Source: Clostridiales bacterium (GTDB lineage: Bacteria; Bacillota; Clostridia; Christensenellales; Borkfalkiaceae). From it: a stretch of 64,000 nucleotides of DNA. The stretch's first letter is position 1, and each line of letters opens with the position of its first letter. Below are positions 32,749 to 42,281 of this stretch, one piece after another. Under the pieces are notes generated by a model. The model was not told the origin of the DNA, did not search any database, and worked only from the letters and a program-made list of their open reading frames with translations. Made by a program: the position numbers and the translations under genes. The stretch lies in contig SVIO01000007.1 in assembly GCA_015069465.1 (NCBI GenBank), positions 1-64,000 on the forward strand, read 5' to 3'.

Positions 32749-32770
32749 AAGAAGCCACTAAGGGCTTCTT
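32749..32770 (-). terminator. Intrinsic terminator in the uraA leader (attenuator)
   Basis: AAGAAGCC/GGCTTCTT around a 6-base loop, followed by TTTTT on the minus strand, 60 bases before the uraA start. It lies directly after the leader-peptide stop codon and before the uraA ribosome site, the layout of an attenuator. Confidence 0.85.
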
Positions 32771-32839
32771 TTAAAAACTTATTTTATAGGCATGCGAAAA
32801 AGGCGTGTTTGATTTAGTTGATAAAAAACTTTTTCTCAT
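32771..32839 (-). CDS. 22-residue leader peptide of uraA-upp
   Basis: A small ORF starting at the ATG at 32839, seven bases after AAAAGG, encoding MRKSFLSTKSNTPFSHAYKI and two more residues. Its TAA (32771-32773) touches the base of the terminator stem. The coding region is rich in U runs (AGTTTTTT, CCTTTTTCG, AGTTTTTAA). A ribosome that reaches the stop would cover the 5' arm of the terminator, as in the E. coli pyrBI leader. The amino acid sequence has no codon run for an amino acid, which argues against classical amino acid attenuation. Confidence 0.6.
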   Translation of the reverse strand: MRKSFLSTKSNTPFSHAYKISF

Positions 32840-32872
32840 AACAAAACCTTTTCCTTAAACTTACTAATTATT

Positions 32873-32901
32873 ATAATATCACTTTTATAACAACATTTCA
32901 A
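32873..32901 (-). promoter_or_regulatory. Promoter of the uraA-upp operon
   Basis: TTGAAA (32896-32901), 17 bases, TATTAT (32873-32878). Start near 32866, so the leader is about 175 bases. I see no PyrR-binding AGAGAGGCU-type element in it. Confidence 0.8.
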
Positions 32902-32933
32902 GTCCTTTTTAAAAATTTTGTCGATTAAAAGTT

Positions 32934-34181
32934 TTATTTTTTAACTAATACCTTTTTAAGTTTTGCAAATCTTGGGAGTCCGTCTTCTTTAAGCATGTTA
33001 ACTTCGCCTTGGATAAGTGGAAGTGCATAATCAACGAATTGGTTAGAAATGCCTGTGCCGTTATTGATAATCCATTCTAGTGGAACGGTCTTTTCTGTGT
33101 TTGCTGCAAGTTCTAATGGTAAAAGTTTATATTCGCATTCATACTTAGCACCTTCTTTTCTTGCATAGCAAACCATTTTGTCTGTTTCGCCATTAACTGC
33201 TGCTCTAACTGCTTGCTTACCTGCTTCAAATGTTTCTTCAACGTCTGTTGCACTTGCGCAGTGTGCTGCACATCTTTGCATAAGTGAAAGTTCGATTGCT
33301 CTAACTTTTGAGCCTGTTTCAGCCTTAACGATGTTTGAAAGTGTTGCTGCAACGCCACCGAGTTGAGCATGTCCAAAACTATCACGAGCGCCTGTTTGAC
33401 CTAATGCTTCGCAAACTAACACGCCGTCTGCATTTTTAATGCCTTCTGAAACAACTGCAATACACTTGTTGTTATTCTTTGCCATAACGTCTTTAACGTC
33501 TGCAACGAACTTGTTTACATCGAAAGCAACTTCTGGAAGGTAAATAAGGTCTGCACCTAAGCCTTTAGCATTTGCAAGTTGAGCAGCTGCTGTAAGCCAG
33601 CCTGCGTTTCTTCCCATAACTTCGATAACGCAAATCATTGGTGTATCGTAAACCTTAGCGTCAAGGTTGATTTCCATGATAGATGTTGCGATATATTTTG
33701 CCGCTGAAGCAAAGCCTGGGCAGTGGTCTGTTCCATAAAGGTCGTTATCAATTGTCTTTGGAACGCCGATAACGTTCATTTCATAGCCAGATTTAGCCAT
33801 GTATTTGCTGATTTTGTTACATGTATCCATACTGTCGTTACCACCATTATAGAAGAAGTAACGAACGTTATACTTTTTGAATACTTCTAAAAGTCTTTTA
33901 TAATCTGTGTCATCAACTGATGCATCTTTGAGTTTATATCTAACTGAACCGAGTGCTGATGATGGTGTGTTTTTTAAGAGTTCTAATTCTTTGATATCTT
34001 CTTTAGACATATCGTAGAATTCTTCGTTAAGAATACCCCTTATGCCGTGTGCTGCACCATAAACTTCGGTTATCATGTCGTTATTTAAGCCTTCGATAAA
34101 TACGCCTGCTGCACTTGCGTTGATTACTGATGTTGGTCCACCTGATTGAGCAAACATCAATGCGCCTTTTAATCCTTTCAT
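32934..34181 (-). CDS. pfp: Diphosphate-dependent 6-phosphofructokinase
   Basis: A 415-residue phosphofructokinase. The residues that distinguish PPi from ATP enzymes are both the PPi type: Asp in GGNDS (113-117; ATP enzymes have GGDGT/S) and Lys in PKTIDND (141-147; ATP enzymes have PGTIDND), with catalytic Asp145. The first Asp of GGDDS is replaced by Asn, a variant seen in one PFK subfamily, which may alter Mg/PPi handling. MGRNAGW is the substrate motif. It reversibly phosphorylates fructose 6-phosphate with pyrophosphate. It is third in the operon pfkA, GH-like gene, pfp. Confidence 0.88.
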   Translation of the reverse strand: MKGLKGALMFAQSGGPTSVINASAAGVFIEGLNNDMITEVYGAAHGIRGILNEEFYDMSKEDIKELELLKNTPSSALGSVRYKLKDASVDDTDYKRLLEVFKKYNVRYFFYNGGNDSMDTCNKISKYMAKSGYEMNVIGVPKTIDNDLYGTDHCPGFASAAKYIATSIMEINLDAKVYDTPMICVIEVMGRNAGWLTAAAQLANAKGLGADLIYLPEVAFDVNKFVADVKDVMAKNNNKCIAVVSEGIKNADGVLVCEALGQTGARDSFGHAQLGGVAATLSNIVKAETGSKVRAIELSLMQRCAAHCASATDVEETFEAGKQAVRAAVNGETDKMVCYARKEGAKYECEYKLLPLELAANTEKTVPLEWIINNGTGISNQFVDYALPLIQGEVNMLKEDGLPRFAKLKKVLVKK

Positions 34182-34216
34182 TTTGTTTTCTCCTTTATGT
34201 AAAAAATGTTTATTTA

Positions 34217-35929
34217 TTAAAATTTAATGATTGCTATAGTTGCTGCTGGAACAAATATATCGTATGTTTTATCATCAACTTTTTTAATATCTAACTTACT
34301 TGATTCGTAAACGCTTTCAAGGTTTGGTGTTTCTTTAAATACAACTCTAACAGTCTTATCTGCTTCGTGATGGATAATGTCGCCAACGTTTTCATCTCTT
34401 TCGTTTCCTTCGTTATTGAAGATTGTAACAAAGTCATCGCCCTTATCGTTCTTAGAAACGATGTATGGAAGACCTTCTACATAGCAAGGCATAATTTCCT
34501 TTTCTAAATCTTTTAACGTCTTTTCAAGTTTTTTAATGTCAGAACTATCAATTACCTTAAATTCTTTGCCTTTCTTCTTTAAGAAGTTACCTTCTTTTGT
34601 TGCATCAATTAAATATTTATAGTTCTTAAGTGCTTGGTCTGGCGTATCATCATAAATAACGTCAAATAAATCGCCAAACTTAGAGTTAGTGAGTACAAAA
34701 CCTTCGTTTCCACAAACAGGGTCTGCATTTGCAAAGATGAGTTTTAGAACGTCTTCAACGTGACCAAAGAATTCGATTTCTTGCTCTGAAAGTGGACTTT
34801 CTAAGTGCGTTGTCTTATGTTCGCCAACTGTCCAAGGTGTGAAGATGTCTGGAAGTTCGATAACACTAAATTCTTGTGGCAACACGATAGCAAATGGAAC
34901 GTTTGCTTTGATGTTACCAAGTTGTTGTGTTCTATCGATAAATTCTTTCTTCAACTTGCCATAAGATGAAAGTGTGAATTCTTCACAGTCTTGATAACTG
35001 CAGTATGCACCCCATTCTTCTGACATATAGTCACAACCACTCATATAGCCGTGGTTATAAATTCTGTCTTGAAGAAGTCTTGAACTACCACCATTTTCGC
35101 CATACTTACTAATATATTCTACCTTTGGAAGACATCTTTCGTTGATACCCTTTAAGCAGTAGTTAGGCATAATATAGTCGCCTGGAATTTCTCTCCAGCA
35201 TTCATAATAAATACCCCAAGTTTTGTTGTAGCAAGTTGCAACGCCACGAGCAACTGCAACTGCTAAGCGCATAAGTGGGATTTGTGCGCCAACTTCTGGC
35301 ATGAAAGTTCTCATACCCAAGTCGTTTTGAATTTTTGTTGCTAAATAATAACTATCGCATGGGATAACGTTGTCATCAGTATCTTTTATTCTTCTTTCAA
35401 ACATTTCCTTTAGTTCTTCAACGAATTCTGGATATGTCTCTGCATAAGTTTTTGTTGCATAATACTCTAAACAATCTGTTGTGATTGCGTGAAGTGGAGT
35501 GCCATCTGGAAGTTTTGCAAACCTATGCACCATTTTTTCTTTCATTTCTTCAAGGTCGTATGGACCTTTGTGTCCCATTCTTCTTATAATTCCTTTCCAC
35601 TCTGACCTACGACGGTTAGAACCACTTTCGTGAACTTGGAAACCTAAGAACCAGTCGCCAAGCATTTCACGATATTCGTTTGCAAGTTCTAAGTCAAACT
35701 TATAATTATGCCATGTTGAACCACCACAAAGTCTATCAACGTACATAGGTGTTTTTGTTTCTTTTATGTAGTTGTAGAACTTGCTACCTTTTTTAGCATA
35801 TTCATTGAACTTGATGTTATCTGGGAATCTATAACTTTGTTGAATTCTAAGTCCAGAATCTTTGTTCAATAAGTTGTTCTTTATTAGACCTTTGATAAAG
35901 TGGTCATCATAAGCATGAAAAAACTTCAT
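34217..35929 (-). CDS. Glycoside-hydrolase-like protein of unknown function, 570 residues
   Basis: I do not recognise the family. There is no signal peptide, so it should be cytosolic. The N-terminal 370 residues look like a TIM barrel rich in aromatic and acidic motifs (DRLCGGSTWHNYKFDLELA, TWGIYYECWREIPGD, CDYMSEEWGAYCSYQDCEEF), where the two Glu could be acid/base and nucleophile. The C-terminal 110 residues look like a beta-sandwich (TVRVVFKETPNLESVYES, FVPAATIAIIKF), as found after barrels in GH families. It is co-directional between an ATP-PFK (46 bases upstream) and a PPi-PFK (35 bases downstream) with ribosome site GGAGAGAAGG, so a role in feeding sugar into glycolysis is plausible. 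Confidence 0.45.
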   Translation of the reverse strand: MKFFHAYDDHFIKGLIKNNLLNKDSGLRIQQSYRFPDNIKFNEYAKKGSKFYNYIKETKTPMYVDRLCGGSTWHNYKFDLELANEYREMLGDWFLGFQVHESGSNRRRSEWKGIIRRMGHKGPYDLEEMKEKMVHRFAKLPDGTPLHAITTDCLEYYATKTYAETYPEFVEELKEMFERRIKDTDDNVIPCDSYYLATKIQNDLGMRTFMPEVGAQIPLMRLAVAVARGVATCYNKTWGIYYECWREIPGDYIMPNYCLKGINERCLPKVEYISKYGENGGSSRLLQDRIYNHGYMSGCDYMSEEWGAYCSYQDCEEFTLSSYGKLKKEFIDRTQQLGNIKANVPFAIVLPQEFSVIELPDIFTPWTVGEHKTTHLESPLSEQEIEFFGHVEDVLKLIFANADPVCGNEGFVLTNSKFGDLFDVIYDDTPDQALKNYKYLIDATKEGNFLKKKGKEFKVIDSSDIKKLEKTLKDLEKEIMPCYVEGLPYIVSKNDKGDDFVTIFNNEGNERDENVGDIIHHEADKTVRVVFKETPNLESVYESSKLDIKKVDDKTYDIFVPAATIAIIKF

Positions 35930-35974
35930 TTCCTTCTCTCCTTGTTGTGTGACTTTTTGATACTCTTGTTTATT

Positions 35975-36937
35975 TTACAAGCCTAAAATATGGGCTATGT
36001 TATAAAGTTCTGTGTCAAATTTATCTCTAGTTCCTTGAACTTCGCTAAATGGAACGGTGATTACTTTATTATCCCTTATACCGATTGCACAACTTTCTTT
36101 CTTTTCTTTTAAAAGTTCAACTGCTTTATATCCAAACCTTGCGGCTAAAACTCTATCTGCCATATTTGGTGAGCCACCCCTTTGAATATGCCCAAAGTTT
36201 GTGACCTTTACCTCAATGCCACTCTTTTTGGCAATATACTCGGCAATCTCATCACGATTGCCTGCACCTTCTGCCAAAATTATCATGTTAGAAGTCTTTC
36301 CACGAAGATAACTCTTTTTTATAGAAGATGCTATTTTATCTAAGTTATATGGCACTTCTGGGACTAAAACGTATTCAGCGCCACCAGCAACGCCAGCGTA
36401 AACTGCAATGTCACCACAATTTCTGCCCATAACTTCAAGTAGTCCTACTCTATCGTGAGAGTGGAAGGTGTCTCTAAGATTATTGATTGCCCAAAGCACC
36501 GTGTTTACTGCCGTGTCAAACCCAACGGTATAATCGGTGTAAGATAGGTCGTTGTCAATTGTTCCCGGTATACCCATAACCCTAATACCAAAGTTATCTG
36601 ATAAATCTTTTGCTCCCCTAAAAGTGCCGTCGCCACCGATTACTACAAGACCTTCTATGCCATAAGCAGATAATGCTTCGACTGCTTGTCTCTGAACTTC
36701 TATATCCTTAAACTCAGGGCATCTTGCCGTACTTAAAAAGGTTCCACCCTTATGAATCATGTCTGAAACCGAACGAGTGTTAAGCCTTTTGATTTCTCCT
36801 TTAACGAGACCAGCATAGCCCCTTTCTACACCATAGATATCCATTTTATTGTTAAGTGCGCTGCGCACAACTGCCCTAATACAAGCATTCATGCCCGGAG
36901 CATCGCCACCACTTGTTAAAACAGCTATTCTATCCAT
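35975..36937 (-). CDS. pfkA: ATP-dependent 6-phosphofructokinase
   Basis: A 320-residue PfkA, standard length, with TSGGDAPGMNACIRAVVR (start), the ATP-type GGDGT (101-105) and PGTIDND (125-130, catalytic Asp128), and MGRNCGD. It makes fructose 1,6-bisphosphate and is allosterically regulated in most bacteria. In many clostridia pfkA follows dnaE, as here (96-base gap). Two phosphofructokinases of opposite donor type within one operon is unusual. Confidence 0.96.
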   Translation of the reverse strand: MDRIAVLTSGGDAPGMNACIRAVVRSALNNKMDIYGVERGYAGLVKGEIKRLNTRSVSDMIHKGGTFLSTARCPEFKDIEVQRQAVEALSAYGIEGLVVIGGDGTFRGAKDLSDNFGIRVMGIPGTIDNDLSYTDYTVGFDTAVNTVLWAINNLRDTFHSHDRVGLLEVMGRNCGDIAVYAGVAGGAEYVLVPEVPYNLDKIASSIKKSYLRGKTSNMIILAEGAGNRDEIAEYIAKKSGIEVKVTNFGHIQRGGSPNMADRVLAARFGYKAVELLKEKKESCAIGIRDNKVITVPFSEVQGTRDKFDTELYNIAHILGL

Positions 36938-37033
36938 TTTAGTCCACCCTTTTGCACTTTATTTTGTCAATAATATACTTTGTAGATTATTTTATCATAT
37001 CCACAATTTTTTATCCACTATTTTTAAGCGTTT

Positions 37034-40000
37034 TTATGTTTTTTTAGTGAAAAATATTATGTCTTTTTCTGGGATATAATTTTTGAGTTCACTAATCAAT
37101 CCGTCACATTTTCTTATTGCACAATTTGCGCTGTATTTTTTGCCACCGAGTGCAATGATTACAGGTATATCGCCCACATAACTTGTTAAGATGTCAAGTA
37201 TTTCATCTTTTTTGTCTATCTTGTCATCTGGCACTATTATACCCATGTATTCTTGCCCTGCTTTTGAATTTTCTTGTTCGGTTATTGTTAAAATTTCCAC
37301 GCTATCTGCAATGATTTGCGCTTCTTTTTCTTTTAGTTGTATTTTTCCAGAAACTTTTACTATTTGTTCTAACTTGAGTGCATCAATTGCCCTTTCGTAA
37401 ACTTTTGGAAAGCATATTACTTCAATTTGTCCGTTTATGTCTTCTACCTTTGTAAAAGCCATTGTTTGACCACTCTTTGTAACGAGTTTCTTAAATTCTG
37501 TGACAATGCCACCCATCACTACGTGTTCGCCGTCTTTAATTTCGGTATAAGTTCTATTTTCATCTTCATCTTCTTCATAATAGTCTAATACAGAAGTATT
37601 AAAACTAAACTTAGAGAACTGCTCTCTATAGTCAGAGAGTGGGTGACCCGATAGATATATGCCAAGCACTGTCTTTTCAAGCGTTAGTTTTTCTTTTGAT
37701 GAAAACTCATCAATCTTTGGATATTCAAGTTCTAAGCCTTCATCATCTGCAAGAAGAGTGCCAAACATAGAAATTTGTTGCTCGTTGCGTTTCTTTTCAA
37801 CTAGCGATACCCTTTCCATATAATCGCCGTACACCGTCATAAGCGTTCTACGATTTATCTTAAAGCAGTCAAAACCACCAGATAAAATTAAACTTTCAAC
37901 AAGCCTTTTGTTTATGCCAAGACCTATACACCTATTGATAAAGTCTTCAAATGACTTAAACTCCCCACCCGAATCTCTTTCTTTTATGATTTGTTCAACA
38001 ACGCCAAGTCCAACGTTTTTAAGACCTACAAGTCCAAAACGCACCCCACCATTTTCGCAAGAGAACATTGCCTTGCTCTTGTTTATATCTGGAGTTAACA
38101 CGCTTATGTTTTTAGATTTTAGGTATGATAGATATTTTGAAAGTTCTTCTATCTTGTCTATTCTGTTGTTTAAAAGCGAACAGAAAAACTCAACTTCATA
38201 ATACCTTTTAAGGTATGCCGTTTGATAAGCAAGCACGGCGTATGCTGCTGCGTGGGATTTGTTAAAGGCATATCTTGCAAAAGGTTTCATGTTATCATAA
38301 ATCTTGATTGCAACTTCTTCTGGAACGCCCCTTTTAATAGCACCATCAACAGGTTGACCTGTGCTTTCGTTTATACCACCATAAACGAATATGGCCTTTT
38401 GCGCTTCCATAATATCAAGTTTTTTCTTACCCATCGCCTTTCTAACGACGTCGGCATGCCCAAGCGTAAACCCACCAAGGCTTTGGCAGATTTGCATAAC
38501 TTGTTCTTGATAAACAAGTATGCCATAACTATTTTTAAGTATTGGCTCTAAAAGTGGGTGGTCATATTTAACTAGTTCTGGATTATGCTTATTCTTAACA
38601 TAATCGTCTATTGAGTCCATTGGCCCTGGTCTATAAAGCGATATTCCGGCTATAATATCTTCAAAGGTCGTTGGCTTTAAGTTTCTCATAAACCTTTTCA
38701 TGCCCGGACTTTCTAGTTGGAACACGCCGTCAGTTTCGCCTGAGCCGATAAGTTCGTATGCCCCCATGTCTTCATAGCCAAGTTTATGGAAGTCTATATC
38801 TATGCCGTGATTTTCTTTTACATATTGACAAGCAAGTTGTACATCGGTTAAAGTTCTTAAACCCAAGAAGTCCATTTTGAGCATACCTAATGCTTCGACT
38901 TCTATCATGTCAAACTGCGTGGTAATATCATCGCCGTTTCTTTGAAGTGGAACGTTTTCCATTATAGGCTTTTCGCATATAACAACGCCTGCAGCGTGCA
39001 TTGATGCTTGCCTAGGCAATCCTTCTATCTTGATTGCCATATCTATTATCTTTTTAAGTTGGTCGTCTGTATCGTAAATTTCTCTAAGTTCTGGAACGCC
39101 TACATTTGTGCCGTCTTTGGTTAGGTCTAAGCCTAAAGACTGACGGATTGTTGACTTTCCATCCATTAGTTTTGTTATCTTATCCACATTTGCATAAGGC
39201 ACTCTATACACCCTTGCAACGTCTTTGATAGCACCTTTTGCTGCCATCGTTCCAAAAGTGATTATTTGTGCAACCCTATCTGAGCCGTATTTCTTTCTTA
39301 CATATTCAACAACTTCGCCACGGCGAGCATCGGATATATCAACGTCAAAGTCGGGCATGCTTACCCTTTCTCTATTTAAAAATCTTTCAAAAATAAGTTG
39401 ATATCTAAGTGGCTCTACATCGGTGATTCCCACAGAATACGCAATGATACTAGATACGCCCGAGCCACGACCTGCACCCACAGGTATGCCCACGCTTCTT
39501 GCATAATTGATAAAGTCCCAAACGATAAGGTAATAGTCGCAAAAGCCCATTGAACTTATAACGTCAAACTCATATTCGAAACGCTCTCTTATCTCTGGGG
39601 TTATCTCGCTATATCTCTTTCTTAAACCGTCCTCGGCTAATCTTCTTAAGTATTCTTTTGATGTGCTTCCATCATCTGGAATGTATTTTGGAATAAGCGA
39701 ATCATCTCTTATTGGGTCGCCCTTTTTTGTTAGGTTAAACACTTCTTCTGTAACCTTATCGGCAATCTTTTTGGTGTTTTCTATTGCGTCTGGTATATGA
39801 GAGAAAAGTTTTGCCATTTCTTCTGGTGACTTTAGGTACGATTGGTCGCTTTCCATCTTTAGCCTTGTTGGGTCATCTATTGTTGTTTTCATGCTGATAC
39901 ACATAATAACATCTTGCATTTCAGCATCTTCTCTTTCTAAATAGTGAACGTCGTTTGTGGCTACGAGTGGAATATTTAGTTCTCTTGAAAGTTTTATTAA

Positions 40001-40555
40001 GAGTGGATTTATGCGTTTTTGGTCATCTAAACCATGGTCTTGAATTTCGATATAAAAATCTTCTTTGAAAATATCATAAAGCATAAGCGCAGTTTGTTTT
40101 GCGCCTTCATAATCATTTTCGAGTAGCCTTTTAGACACTCTACCAGCAAGGCATGCAGATAGGCAAATAAGTCCTTCGCTATGCTCTTTTATGGTTTTAT
40201 AGTCTATTCTTGGTTTATAGTGAAAGCCGTCGACATATGCTATTGAATCAAGTTTGATTAGGTTTTTATAGCCTTTTTTATTTTTACATAGCAAAATTAA
40301 GTGGTCATAGTTTTGCTTGCCACTTTTTTCTTTATAATCATCGCAAACATACATTTCGCAACCGATTATGCCCTTTATCCCTGCCTTTTTTGCTTCCCCA
40401 GCAAAGTAAAGCGAGCCGAACATATTGCCATGGTCGGTTATCGCAACGGCATCCATGCCCTTTTCTTTTAGGCTTTTGAATAGCTTGTCTATTCTCGTTG
40501 CGCCATCGAGCAAACTGTATTCTGTGTGTAAATGTAAATGTACAAAATCAGACAT
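37034..40555 (-). CDS. dnaE: DNA polymerase III subunit alpha, DnaE type
   Basis: A 1173-residue replicative polymerase. The N-terminal PHP domain (1-300) starts FVHLHLHTEYSLLDGA; the polymerase core has VGAGRGSGVSSI, PDFDVDISDARRGE (palm Asp) and a finger domain with AFNKSHAAAYAVLAYQTA; HhH and an OB-fold (about 1000-1085, VVMGGIVTEFKKL) follow. The C-terminal tau-binding part is short. No PolC is seen here, and in Firmicutes PolC is usually the leading-strand enzyme and DnaE the lagging-strand one. It lies between whiA (11 bases) and pfkA. Confidence 0.97.
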   Translation of the reverse strand: MSDFVHLHLHTEYSLLDGATRIDKLFKSLKEKGMDAVAITDHGNMFGSLYFAGEAKKAGIKGIIGCEMYVCDDYKEKSGKQNYDHLILLCKNKKGYKNLIKLDSIAYVDGFHYKPRIDYKTIKEHSEGLICLSACLAGRVSKRLLENDYEGAKQTALMLYDIFKEDFYIEIQDHGLDDQKRINPLLIKLSRELNIPLVATNDVHYLEREDAEMQDVIMCISMKTTIDDPTRLKMESDQSYLKSPEEMAKLFSHIPDAIENTKKIADKVTEEVFNLTKKGDPIRDDSLIPKYIPDDGSTSKEYLRRLAEDGLRKRYSEITPEIRERFEYEFDVISSMGFCDYYLIVWDFINYARSVGIPVGAGRGSGVSSIIAYSVGITDVEPLRYQLIFERFLNRERVSMPDFDVDISDARRGEVVEYVRKKYGSDRVAQIITFGTMAAKGAIKDVARVYRVPYANVDKITKLMDGKSTIRQSLGLDLTKDGTNVGVPELREIYDTDDQLKKIIDMAIKIEGLPRQASMHAAGVVICEKPIMENVPLQRNGDDITTQFDMIEVEALGMLKMDFLGLRTLTDVQLACQYVKENHGIDIDFHKLGYEDMGAYELIGSGETDGVFQLESPGMKRFMRNLKPTTFEDIIAGISLYRPGPMDSIDDYVKNKHNPELVKYDHPLLEPILKNSYGILVYQEQVMQICQSLGGFTLGHADVVRKAMGKKKLDIMEAQKAIFVYGGINESTGQPVDGAIKRGVPEEVAIKIYDNMKPFARYAFNKSHAAAYAVLAYQTAYLKRYYEVEFFCSLLNNRIDKIEELSKYLSYLKSKNISVLTPDINKSKAMFSCENGGVRFGLVGLKNVGLGVVEQIIKERDSGGEFKSFEDFINRCIGLGINKRLVESLILSGGFDCFKINRRTLMTVYGDYMERVSLVEKKRNEQQISMFGTLLADDEGLELEYPKIDEFSSKEKLTLEKTVLGIYLSGHPLSDYREQFSKFSFNTSVLDYYEEDEDENRTYTEIKDGEHVVMGGIVTEFKKLVTKSGQTMAFTKVEDINGQIEVICFPKVYERAIDALKLEQIVKVSGKIQLKEKEAQIIADSVEILTITEQENSKAGQEYMGIIVPDDKIDKKDEILDILTSYVGDIPVIIALGGKKYSANCAIRKCDGLISELKNYIPEKDIIFFTKKT

Positions 40556-40566
40556 AATTTCTTCCT

Positions 40567-41508
40567 TTATAGTTCATTTGCTATTGTCATAATCTTCCTT
40601 AGTCTATGGTTTAGACAACTTTTGCTAACATCTAACCTTTCTGCAAGTTCTAAAAGTGTGTCGTCTGGATATTCTATCCTTGTTCTTGCTGTGGTCTCTA
40701 AGTCTTTGCTTAAGGTATCTAAACCTATCGTTTCTTTTATCTTTTTGATTGCTAAAATCTGTTTTCTTGATGCTTCAACTTGTTTAGTAACATTTCCTAA
40801 ATCGCAATTTTTTTGTCTATTTATCTTATTTGCAAGTTCTCTATTTATCATAAGGTCGGTTATTTTAAGCACCGATATAGGCGCTGGCAAAAATGCAAGA
40901 AAGTCTTTTATTTCTTCTGCACTCTTAATGTAAATTATATAGCCTTCCCTTCTTTTAACAATCTTTGTCATTATGCCATACTCTGCGAGTTTAGAACTTG
41001 TTTCAAGTGCTGGAGAGTGGTGTGAAAAACTTATCTCTAAATGATAACTCGTGCTTGAATTATCATTTTCGTTTGGCAAAGTACATCTGCCCGTTGCAAC
41101 AAATAGCCCCCTTATAAATGCTTTTAGACAACACTCTTTTTTTGTAATGTCATTAAAAAATGTTAAATCTACCCCCACACCTTCTTCATCTGTTATGAGT
41201 ATGCCAAGTTCGGTCAGTATTTCAACTGCCTTTTCGCCACTTAAAGATAAATATAATTTGCTTTTGCTGTTTTGACCTTCACTTACTGAAACTTCCCTTA
41301 TTTCATAGTCAAATAGGTCATAAAAGGTCGTGGTTAAGGTCACCAGCGTTTGTTCATCAAAAACCTTAAACTCCACACCAAGTTCGCCATCTTTTTCATA
41401 TAGCACGCCAGAGCCACGAATAAGACCTGCTATAAATGCCTTTTTGCAGTGCGTTTCTTTTATAGGCTTTGATAATATTTCTTTTTTTATCTTATCTGTA
41501 AAATTCAT
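40567..41508 (-). CDS. whiA: DNA-binding protein WhiA
   Basis: A 313-residue WhiA, a nucleoid-associated protein that affects cell division and chromosome segregation in Firmicutes and sporulation in Actinobacteria. The N-terminal LAGLIDADG-like domain (about 20-210, AFIAGLIRGSGVLYE, KAFIRGLFVATGRC) lacks nuclease residues; the C-terminal HTH (about 245-310) has TLLELAERLDVSKSCLNHRLRKI. Its ATG overlaps the PHP gene stop (TAATG). Confidence 0.95.
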   Translation of the reverse strand: MNFTDKIKKEILSKPIKETHCKKAFIAGLIRGSGVLYEKDGELGVEFKVFDEQTLVTLTTTFYDLFDYEIREVSVSEGQNSKSKLYLSLSGEKAVEILTELGILITDEEGVGVDLTFFNDITKKECCLKAFIRGLFVATGRCTLPNENDNSSTSYHLEISFSHHSPALETSSKLAEYGIMTKIVKRREGYIIYIKSAEEIKDFLAFLPAPISVLKITDLMINRELANKINRQKNCDLGNVTKQVEASRKQILAIKKIKETIGLDTLSKDLETTARTRIEYPDDTLLELAERLDVSKSCLNHRLRKIMTIANEL

Positions 41509-42281
41509 TATGCCTTCTCCTTAAACGCCTTAAATCGCATTGTTGGAAGCCTGCCGTCTATATTTGCTATTTGGTCTTTATTTATTTTTATAGTGTCAAG
41601 CATTTTTTCAACTAAGGAAATTTCGCCAACCCTATCTGGCGTGTGTGCATCCGAATTTATTACAAACTTTACGCCCGTTGATGCCACTTGATATAATTCT
41701 TCTTCGGTTAGATGTGTCTTTTTAGAATTTAATTCTATATATGTGCCATAATCACTTGCTACCTTTGCCACTTCTTTTGCATTAGCAAAGCAACAAAAAT
41801 TTAGGTGTGTGATTATGTCTACAGGGTTGTTTTTGATTACATTTATAAAAGTTTTTGTGTTAGTATCAATCAAACTTTGTGGAATATTTTTTTTGTTAAA
41901 TGTAGAGCAAAAAAAGTTTCTTGCAAATAGCGAAAAAAGCGTGCCGAATTTATAAAGCACAAACTTATGCACGCCTGCTAAAAAAATATCAAAGTCATCG
42001 TACATGTTTTGCTTTAAGTCCACGCTTCCGTCCGTTCCTATTATGTTTGATTCTATGCCAAGAAGCACTTTTACACCCGTTTGTTCACTTGCTTTTTTGC
42101 AAAGTCCTTTCATCTTTGGCACTTTTCTTTTTGTAAGCCCAAAAGCAGGGTGCGAAAAGCCGTGGTCTGATATACCAAGTTCTCTTAACCCCTTTTCTTT
42201 TGCAACAAGTGCATTATCAATTATTTGACCCTTGCCGTGACTAAACACTGTGTGGGTGTGATAATCTGATGTAAGAATCAT
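41508..42281 (-). CDS. PHP-domain phosphoesterase/histidinol phosphatase-like
   Basis: A 257-residue PHP metallophosphoesterase with DYHTHTVFSHGKG and GISDHGF (metal ligands), LLGIESNIIG, DIFLAGVHKF and the closing INSDAHTPDRVG. The usual YcdX type hydrolyses small phosphoesters; the histidinol phosphatase of the same fold is a possible but unproven role. The ATG at 42281 overlaps the murB stop by one base (TAATG) and follows GGGGAG; the ORF start at 42299 inside murB is rejected. It belongs to the murB-PHP-whiA-dnaE cluster typical of Clostridia. Confidence 0.85.
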   Translation of the reverse strand: MILTSDYHTHTVFSHGKGQIIDNALVAKEKGLRELGISDHGFSHPAFGLTKRKVPKMKGLCKKASEQTGVKVLLGIESNIIGTDGSVDLKQNMYDDFDIFLAGVHKFVLYKFGTLFSLFARNFFCSTFNKKNIPQSLIDTNTKTFINVIKNNPVDIITHLNFCCFANAKEVAKVASDYGTYIELNSKKTHLTEEELYQVASTGVKFVINSDAHTPDRVGEISLVEKMLDTIKINKDQIANIDGRLPTMRFKAFKEKA

